From Anodontia alba (taxonomy: Eukaryota > Mollusca > Bivalvia > Lucinida > Lucinidae), in assembly GCA_964016985.1 (NCBI GenBank), contig OZ024828.1:10692610-10756609 (forward strand): DNA of 64,000 nucleotides. Reading direction: 5' to 3'. A program made the translations under genes and the position numbers. Below the pieces are notes generated by a model, which saw nothing but the letters and a program-made list of their open reading frames with translations, was not told the origin of the DNA and ran no database searches. Below are positions 58,055 to 64,000 of the stretch, piece after piece. Position 1 is the first letter of the stretch. Each line of letters begins with the position of its first letter.

Positions 58055-58528
58055 CTATTTGCTCCAACAACAAGCAATGACAGCTTCTATTGGATTAAGA
58101 ATGTCCAAACCCGTCAAAGCCACGGCAGCGATTTCTTCCCAGCTACTGAAATTTATTTTCTCCCTCTCGTATATCATAAAGCCTGCGTTGACACCACTAA
58201 ATATGAAATCAAGGGATTTATACACAATTATAAACGTTCTTTGTTTCACCGAGCCAACCATAACACCTCTCAGTAACATCCCTACCACAAACAAACATAT
58301 TAGCTCCACCAGAAACATCGGAAGAATAAACGCCACTGTATTCAAAACGGGAATGTACCGTATAACGAAGTTCGTGCAAATAGCAATATTCAGCGCCGTT
58401 GATAACATCACGCGCAAGAGTTTCGCAGCCCACTTCATAACGTAATTATCCTCGCCACAACATTTCGATACTAAGTCTATGATGGTCATGGCAATATCTG
58501 ATGGTTCCGAACATATTTCATCTCCCAT
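58055..58528 (-). CDS. Nested single-exon gene B, paralogue of gene A
   Basis: 157 residues, intact, on the strand opposite to the tetraspanin gene, in intron 5. It shares with gene A CSEPSDIAM, AAKLLR, LNIAIC, IRY, FILP, VELIC, RTF-IVYK, DFIFS-VNAG-MIY, WEE-AAVA and the ending IACCW. Predicted hydrophobic segments are at about 43-62, 65-88, 98-120 and 132-154, with acidic residues (VELIC, LDILNPIE) inside or at the edges. The N-terminus is two residues shorter than in gene A. The family is not recognised; it is not a tetraspanin (no CCG, wrong topology and length). The start context is GGAAATGGG. Frames on the + strand here are shadows. Confidence 0.85.
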   Translation of the reverse strand: MGDEICSEPSDIAMTIIDLVSKCCGEDNYVMKWAAKLLRVMLSTALNIAICTNFVIRYIPVLNTVAFILPMFLVELICLFVVGMLLRGVMVGSVKQRTFIIVYKSLDFIFSGVNAGFMIYEREKINFSSWEEIAAVALTGLDILNPIEAVIACCWSK

Positions 58529-58642
58529 TTCCAGCAGATTTATCCTTATATTATCCTTGTATTCTTTTGTATTTCTTATTCAAGTCTATTCTAACACGGT
58601 TGTTTGATTTATAATTTCAAAACCCGTCCAGATATAAAATGA

Positions 58643-58859
58643 AATAAACCACAATGTCAGGAAACGTACCTTCGGACATGTGCACCCAGCGAAGATCCAG
58701 ATCAGAATATTCACTGGCACATTTTGGATAGCCACGGATGCAAAGTTTCTTCGAACGGACAACGAAGACTCTGATCAGACTGCGCGGATGCGCAGGCTGA
58801 TTTGAGTCTTCGTTGGATGTACATGTCAGACGGTACGTTTCCGGACATTGCGGCTCATA
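58643..58859. mobile_element. Two-hairpin MITE (ACGTACC family), copy 3
   Basis: Left AAATAAACCACAATGTCAGG and right GGACATTGCGGCTCAT are complementary beyond ACGTACC. Internal hairpins on GATCAGACTGCGCGGATGCG. It begins about 115 bp upstream of the start of gene B. Confidence 0.88.
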
Positions 58860-58995
58860 TAATATTGAACAATTTACCCTATTCGCCCTAAATATTGGGA
58901 TACCGTTACGCCTTATTCTACTTCTAAAATTTACTCAAATTTGAACAACTTAATTTTATTACCTGTTGATTTGTCTTAAAACTGCCGGGTGAGTG

Positions 58996-59061
58996 GCAAA
59001 CAGTTAAGCCCTGATCAGACGCCGCGTTTTGCGGCGTCTGATCTGGGTCTGCACGGTTTGC
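58996..59061. repeat. Hairpin GATCAGACGCCGCG
   Basis: GCAAACAGTTAAGCCCTGAT and AGACGCCGCG pair with the complement ending GCACGGTTTGC. Confidence 0.9.
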
Positions 59062-59303
59062 TCAGACGTGTTTTTCCCAATACTTAGGGTTATTGCGGTA
59101 CCTAGTTTAGTTCCGACGTAAATTGTAAAATGCCTATTACTTCAAATTTTACAGTTTTATACCTGAAATTAGGTCATTGACGATGGATTATTGATTGGTT
59201 TTGTTAATACGAAACCATCGTCAGCGGTCAATTACAGCTTTGTATTGTTCTTGATTGTGCCTTGAGCCCTCTGCTTTCCTTTATCATAATAGTATTTGTG
59301 ACA

Positions 59304-59520
59304 TATGAGCCGGGACACAGCATTTCCAACAAGATTGCCTCTGCGCCCAGCGAAGACTCAGATCAGCCTGCGCATTCGCACAGTCTGATCAGTCTTCTCT
59401 GTCCGACTGGAGACGCTTTGGATCCTTGGCCACCCACCGTGTGTATCCTGCGAAGACTCTGATCAGACTGCGCGGACGCGCATATGCAAAGTTGTAGCAG
59501 ATGCTGTGCTCCAGCTCATG
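59304..59520. mobile_element. MITE with ATGAGCCGGGACACAGCAT ends
   Basis: The left end ATGAGCCGGGACACAGCAT is matched by ATGCTGTGCTCCAGCTCAT at the right. Two hairpins inside (GACTCAGATCAGCCTGCGCA and GATCAGACTGCGCGGACGCG). It is the uninterrupted relative of 35005-35478. Confidence 0.88.
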
Positions 59521-59566
59521 TCTTTCACTGTGATGTTTCAATTTGGAGCTGCGTCAGAATTAGCGA

Positions 59567-59800
59567 TTAACCCATTGTAGATTGAATGGATTCCCCCACA
59601 CTATATATTGGAAGCTTCTAATTTCGATTTTAGGTATGTCAGGCTATGTGATTTAGATATTTCTAGAGAAAAATGATTGAACTACATGTATTTGCAAACA
59701 GTGGAGACCCTGATCAGACGCCGCGTTCTGCGGCGTCTGATCTGGGTCTGCACTGTTTGCCAATGTCCCTTTTATGGGACGCTAGGCTTAAATGGGTTAA
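59567..59800. mobile_element. TTAA-flanked MITE with TTAACCCATT ends, copy near exon 6
   Basis: TTAACCCATTGTAGATTGAA at the left, AAATGGGTTAA at the right. Hairpin 59694-59760 (GCAAACAGTGGAGACCCTGA, AGACGCCGCG). It ends about 80 bp before the exon-6 acceptor. Confidence 0.93.
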
Positions 59801-59881
59801 ATTGGCGGAATTGGACAGGCTGGTGACGACTTTTCCCAGGTATAATAATAATAATTTCAAGCCTTGTTTACTTCTTTTCAG

Positions 59882-59965
59882 GGTTGCTATACAGCTTTCT
59901 CCAACTGGATTCAAGATAATCTTAACATATTGATAGGTATAGGTGCCGGTATCGCCGTTGCAATG
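59882..59965 (+). CDS. Tetraspanin coding exon 6 (residues 232-259)
   Basis: Encodes GCYTAFSNWIQDNLNILIGI and GAGIAVAM: the Gly-Cys (Cys233) that closes the large loop, the WIQDNL segment leading into the membrane, and the first part of TM4. It is exactly 84 nt, the conserved tetraspanin value. The acceptor TTTACTTCTTTTCAG ends at 59881 and the donor is GTAAGA at 59966. A MITE starts 15 bp after the donor. Confidence 0.95.
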
Positions 59966-59980
59966 GTAAGAACTCTTTAA

Positions 59981-60259
59981 CATCACGAGAACACGCCTAT
60001 ATAATTTTGACCCCCTTAAACCCCACTTTTATATAGTAAAACTGGGGTTTACAGGGGTATACATTAATTTTCTTATTTCTGCTCAAAACATAGATTGTGG
60101 GTACTCGTTAGAACCGCCTCGGCAAGGCGGTTCTAACGAGTACCCACAATCTATGTTTTGAGCAGAAATATGAAAAAATATCTGAATTTTTTATCTGAAA
60201 TTTTTCATTTTTTGGTGGTAAAATTTTCAGCATATTTGAATAAGCGTGTTTTCGTAATG
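59981..60259 (+). mobile_element. Palindromic MITE (CACGAAAACA family), copy 12
   Basis: Starts CATCACGAGAACACGCCTAT and ends GCGTGTTTTCGTAATG with a full central palindrome around CCGCCTCGGCAAGGCGG. Confidence 0.96.
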
Positions 60260-60271
60260 GTTCTACTTTAA

Positions 60272-60961
60272 CAGTAAAACTTAAGTGGCTCGAACACCGA
60301 TGGCACATTTACCCTCGCTAATTCGAACTCGATTTTGAGTCTCTGGGAAATTCTTCCGATTGCTCAAGACCAAAAATATTTAGGGATATTTTGAGGAATT
60401 TTTTTATCGTTATATCATGACAATGTATGTTGTGTGTACTCATTAGAATCGCCTCATCGAGGTAATTCTAATGAGCACACTCAACATACAATTACAGTCG
60501 ACTCGCGTTTATCTCGACCTCGCGTATTTCGAATAACCGCTTATCTCGAACTGAAAATCTTCACACTGTTTAAACAAGAGACCTAGCATCAGGTAACAAT
60601 ATTGTGGAAAAGAGGAGAAATTGTTCCTTAGGAGCAATTTCTCCTCTTTTCCACAATTTTTTCAAATTTCTAATCTCAGGAGTCAAATTAAATATCGATT
60701 TGTGAAATGTTGTTGTTCGATTTATTTTTTCCTCAATTCTGCCAATCTGATATGTCGAAGTACGGATATCTCGAAGAATTTCACACAGTCCCTTGGACTT
60801 CGAAATAACGAGAGTCGACTGTATTGTATAAAAGCTCTAAAAAAAAACATCCGTAAAATATTCCCATTTGCCTCGCGACCTGCAAATCAGTGGCTAGAAC
60901 TACCATGTCCAGAACATATTTCCATGGTCCCAACGATGTTTGAGCCATTGAAGTTCGACTG
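60272..60961 (+). mobile_element. MITE with CAGTAAAACTTAAGTGGCTC ends, copy 2, split
   Basis: Left CAGTAAAACTTAAGTGGCTC and right GAGCCATTGAAGTTCGACTG. It holds a central palindrome ACTCATTAGAATCGCCTCAT. Another MITE is inserted at 60495-60821. Sequence to the right of that insert (CCCAACGATGTTTGAGCCAT) completes the outer element. Confidence 0.82.
60495..60821 (+). mobile_element. TA-flanked MITE (CTCGTTATCTCGA family), copy 4, nested
   Basis: CAGTCGACTCGCGTTTATCT at the left, ACGAGAGTCGACTG at the right, TA on both sides. Perfect hairpin GAGGAGAAATTG/CAATTTCTCCTC inside. Confidence 0.93.
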
Positions 60962-61145
60962 TATATAACGCTAAAAAGGAGGCCCTGATCAGACTGCGTA
61001 CGCATATGCTGCGCAAACCTATCACATGTCATCGCACATGCCATACCGTATTTTCACTAAATATTAGGGCACGTTAACTCTTACCGTATCTCTCCTAATA
61101 TCTGAAGAAGTCCACCTTACGACCTCTCAACGTGTCTTAAATGGT

Positions 61146-61211
61146 GGCAAACAGTGTGACCCTGATCAGACGCCGCGTTTTGTGGCGTCTGATCTGGGTC
61201 TACACTGTTTA
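61146..61211. repeat. Hairpin GATCAGACGCCGCG
   Basis: GGCAAACAGTGTGACCCTGA and AGACGCCGCG pair with the complement ending GGGTCTACACTGTTT. The following stretch holds an A-rich, C-interrupted run at 61413-61511. Confidence 0.9.
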
Positions 61212-61513
61212 CTTAGGTCTGTCTGTCCCATTACTTAGCATTAGAGTAACTTCAACTTGATATGTGACCTTTACCTGTTGTCTGATTGGCGCTGATAAGT
61301 GGAGTGTGCTCACGTGATAACAAAATGTCTAATCAAGATCTGACTACACAAAAAATATAACGAGAACAGATTGGGAAATAATGCAGTCCCGAAATTCGGG
61401 CCATTGAGTATAACAAAAAAACAAAAAAACAAAAAAAAAAAAAAAAAAAACCAAAAAAAAAAAAAAAAAAAACAAAAAAAAAAAAAAAAAACCAAAAAAA
61501 AAAAACAAACAAA

Positions 61514-61693
61514 CACGCCCACTTATAATTTTCAGCCAACCAGATTACTTGATCCAGGTTGTTGATATAAATTACATACTTAATGGCAAACATTAGTAAA
61601 CATTAGCAAACATGGCTTCTGAAGAAGCCAGCTGATCTGGATCTATCTGTTTGCAAAGGAAGGGATATCCGGGTTCTGCAGGACCAGGGTTAA
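61514..61693. mobile_element. TTAACCCTT-type MITE, partial
   Basis: CACGCCCACTTATAATTTTC, AACCAGATTACTTGATCCAG and the arm AAGCCAGCTGATCTGGATCT match 21590-21800. It ends CCAGGGTTAA; the left end is replaced by the A-rich run. Confidence 0.75.
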
Positions 61694-61930
61694 ATAAACT
61701 CTGCACAAATGCATGTTTTACAGAAAGCTCCAAAATATTGAAGTCGGACCTTAAGTTCTCTTTAAATCCACACCGCACGACCCACAGAAAAGTCGACCGA
61801 TTCGACCGATTGAAAGGTTGACTTTCGAAGAGTGCCCTATAAGCACCTTGTGGGCCCGTCTGTAGTCAGTTAGCGAAAATAGCCATAACTCCAAAAGCGT
61901 TGGGAATATTTTGATATTTTTTGGCATACT

Positions 61931-62121
61931 GGGCCCAGTTGTTCAAAGCTAACGACATCGTTAGTTAACGATTTGTTAAAATTTACATCAAGTGATACGC
62001 AAATATGCTGAAATTTTTTGTTGAAAAAATGTGAGTATTGTGTATTGAATCCGCTAAAACAGTTAACGAAATGACCCTTAACGAGCTCGTTAAGCTAACG
62101 ACGCTTTGAACAACTGGGCCC
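61931..62121. mobile_element. Foldback with GGGCCCAGTTGTTCAAAGC ends, copy 1
   Basis: The left end GGGCCCAGTTGTTCAAAGCT pairs with GCTTTGAACAACTGGGCCC at the right. Inner AACGAGCTCGTT palindromes. It is inserted in one of two diverged copies of a repeat of about 170 bp (ATAACTCCAAAAGCGTTGGG and ATAACCCTTAAACCGTTAAG). Confidence 0.9.
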
Positions 62122-62351
62122 TGGTAGATACCATAAAGATCTAACCTATGAACTTTCCAAATATGATTCTTCATTGACAGAGGCTAAGCCGAGGCAAAAA
62201 ATATGAAAATAGGAAAATGGCCATAACCCTTAAACCGTTAAGAATATTTTGATAGTTATTCACATACAGATAGATACCGATAAGATCTAGCCAATGGACT
62301 TGCCAAATGTTTGAATTTATCGACCCGAGGCTGAGCCGAAGCAAAACTATA

Positions 62352-62592
62352 GGGCCCGGTTGTTCAAAGCATCGTTAGTTTAACGAGCTCGTTAAGGGTC
62401 ATTTCGTTAACTGTTTTGGCAGATTCAATGTACAATATTCTGATAGTTTTTGCTGAAAAAATGTGAGTAGCTTTTCTGCAAAAGCTACTTACATTTTTTC
62501 AGCAAAGAATTTCAGCATATTTGCGTATTACTCAATGTAAATTTTAACGAATCATTAACTAACGACATCATTAGCTTTTAACATCTGGGCCC
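62352..62592. mobile_element. Foldback with GGGCCC ends, copy 2 (opposite orientation)
   Basis: Left GGGCCCGGTTGTTCAAAGCA, right ending ATCTGGGCCC. Inside, AAAATGTGAGTAGCTTTTCTG pairs with its complement. Confidence 0.88.
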
Positions 62593-62755
62593 AGTTCTAT
62601 AATAAAAGTTTACCATTTCTTACAACTTTCAAATGTTCAGTGCTGCCGGACAGTTTTAGCATAACAGCTATTTTATCACGTGACCAAGAAGACATGCCAT
62701 ATAAAGCGGATCGTGCTCTTCTGTTGTTCAAAGCTTGATTTTGTTTCTTTTTCAG

Positions 62756-62833
62756 ATTTTGGGGATGATATTTTCCATGTGTTTATGCAGGAGTATTCGA
62801 GACGATGATTACTACTGTGATGACGACGATTGA
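62756..62833 (+). CDS. Tetraspanin coding exon 7 (residues 260-284) and stop
   Basis: Encodes the end of TM4 (ILGMIFSMCLC) and a short cytoplasmic tail RSIRDDDYYCDDDD ending with TGA at 62831. Membrane-proximal cysteines 268 and 270 fit the palmitoylation sites common in the family. The tail is strongly acidic and lacks a clear C-terminal YXX-phi motif. The acceptor TTGTTTCTTTTTCAG ends at 62755. Confidence 0.94.
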   Translation: MLGMIFSMCLCRSIRDDDYYCDDDD

Positions 62834-62862
62834 CCAGAACAGTTTTGAAAAACAACAACAAC

Positions 62863-62868
62863 AATAAA
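62863..62868 (+). promoter_or_regulatory. Candidate poly(A) signal AATAAA
   Basis: AATAAA 30 bp after the stop codon, within a CAACAA-rich stretch. Another candidate is less clear further down. A 3' UTR this short would be unusual, so a later signal may be used. Confidence 0.4.
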
Positions 62869-62964
62869 GCAAAAACAACAACAACAAACAACAACAAAAC
62901 AAAAATAAATGAGCGCCTCCACACACACACTCACGCACACACACAACTAAACTGATAATATATG

Positions 62965-63160
62965 CGACCAGCATAGATGCAGATCAGCCTGCGCATCCGT
63001 GCATTCTGATAAGAGTCTACGCTGTTCGCCATAGAGTGTTTTAGGGACATATATCATGTTAGTGACCAGTGTAGACTCAGATCAAACTGCGCAGATGCGC
63101 AGATGCGCAGTCTGGTCTGAGGGTATGTTGGTCGCATATGTCATTTGAAATAGTCTCGGT
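62965..63160. mobile_element. Two-hairpin MITE variant
   Basis: Hairpins around GCAGATCAGCCTGCGCATCC (62975-63025) and GACTCAGATCAAACTGCGCA (63070-63125), bounded by GACCAGC and GTTGGTCGC-like ends. Confidence 0.7.
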
Positions 63161-63261
63161 GCCGCGATAAGGCGATTCCAGTTGGTAGTCACAAGGTATA
63201 TCTTGGTGCAAAAGTACTTATCACCTCAGTTTTTCCTTTATCTGGTTGCACGAGCAACTTT

Positions 63262-63343
63262 GCCGGCTTCGGTGGCTCAGTTGGATGCGCGTCCGACCTG
63301 TGATCAGGAGATTGCGGGCTCGACCCCCTCCGGGTCGGCAACA
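63262..63343 (+). mobile_element. tRNA-like sequence (tRNA pseudogene or SINE head)
   Basis: A box GGTGGCTCAGTTGGATGCGC and B box GGGCTCGACCC. The 5' GCCGGCT and 3' GGTCGGC ends pair well as an acceptor stem. The anticodon arm (TCCGACCTGTGATCAGGA) pairs poorly, so a functional tRNA is doubtful. Confidence 0.65.
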
Positions 63344-63529
63344 TCCTTTGGTGGAGATAGATCATGAAATATTTTCTATGGTCATTCTCTCTCTTCCGTT
63401 GATTCGAGAAGGGCAGTTGTCATTTTCTGGCGAAAGAATGTACACAATACTGGTTAATCGCTTAGAGGACTAAGCCTGCCGAGTGGTCAGGTAAACTGAC
63501 CGCGCTCGACATGATCCCAATGGGTTGAC

Positions 63530-63715
63530 TGGGCCGTGAATGCGCAGTCTGATCAGAATCTTCACTGGGCACATTTTGAATACCACCCAAGGATGCAACG
63601 TTTGTTCTTGCGGACAACGAATCCTTTGATAAGACGGTGATGATGCGCAGACTGATTTGAGTCTTCGTTGGGCGCACATATCAGATGGTACATTTTACCA
63701 CGTTGAGACTCACAT
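63530..63715. mobile_element. Two-hairpin MITE (ACGTACC-related), copy 4, diverged
   Basis: Carries GCGCAGTCTGATCAGAATCT, GGATGCAACGTTTGTTCTTG and the right end GATGGTACATTTTACCACGT, similar in order to 58643-58859. Confidence 0.7.
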
Positions 63716-63718
63716 GTA

Positions 63719-64000
63719 CAGTAGAACTTCAATCGCTCGAACCCCGATGGCTCGTTTACCATGGATGAGTCGAACACGTTCTTGAGTCCGCAGGGGTTTC
63801 CTCCAAATACGATATACGGATAATTTAGGGAGATTTTCTTTTATCTTGTAAATGTATGCTGTGTGTACTCATTAGAATCGCCTCTATGAGGCGATTCGCG
63901 ATTCTAATGAGTACACACAGCATACTTTTAAAATATAGAACATCGAAAAGATATCCCACAATTATCTCCATTATGCCTCCTGGTGTGGCATTAATAATAA
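63719..64000 (+). mobile_element. MITE with CAGTAGAACTTCAATCGCTC ends, cut by the window edge
   Basis: Left end CAGTAGAACTTCAATCGCTC. The palindrome GTGTGTACTCATTAGAATCG with its complement lies at 63856-63926. The right end is not in the window. Confidence 0.8.

Overview
This is a eukaryotic, AT-rich, animal genomic window, most likely from a bivalve mollusc. The basis is intron-rich gene structure with GT-AG splice sites, very many short non-autonomous DNA transposons (MITEs) and foldback elements, minisatellite-bearing elements that begin TAGCTCACC, and tRNA-derived SINE heads. The mollusc assignment is an inference from repeat style and the species cannot be named. There are no operons, CRISPR arrays or prokaryotic features.

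The main gene is one complete tetraspanin coding sequence on the + strand. It has seven coding exons at 15461-15526, 17293-17493, 21971-22045, 27529-27633, 33952-34197, 59882-59965 and 62756-62833. Every junction is phase 0 and the exons join to a 284-residue protein. It has four membrane segments, the CCG motif, six cysteines in the large extracellular loop and an acidic C-terminal tail. The coding part spans about 47 kb, and intron 5 alone is 25.7 kb.

Two intact single-exon genes lie inside intron 5: 41325-41804 (+) and 58055-58528 (-). They are clear paralogues of 159 and 157 residues with about four hydrophobic segments, and I do not recognise the family. A frameshifted, truncated third copy sits at about 57150-57330 (-). 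This small nested family is the best candidate for something undescribed.

Region by region: 1-2.8 kb holds a broken, 5'-truncated non-LTR retrotransposon. 4-12 kb holds 21-bp minisatellites, foldbacks and degenerate roughly 125-bp tandem repeats. 12.4-14.3 kb is a 68-bp satellite. 15.4-34.2 kb carries tetraspanin exons 1-5, with introns full of MITEs, including a 23-bp minisatellite in intron 3 that matches the exon-3 splice donor. 34-60 kb is intron 5, with tandem arrays, MITEs, retrotransposon tails and the nested genes. 60-64 kb holds the last exon and more MITEs. At least 12 copies of one palindromic MITE family are scattered from 12.8 to 60.3 kb, several of them nested in other repeats.
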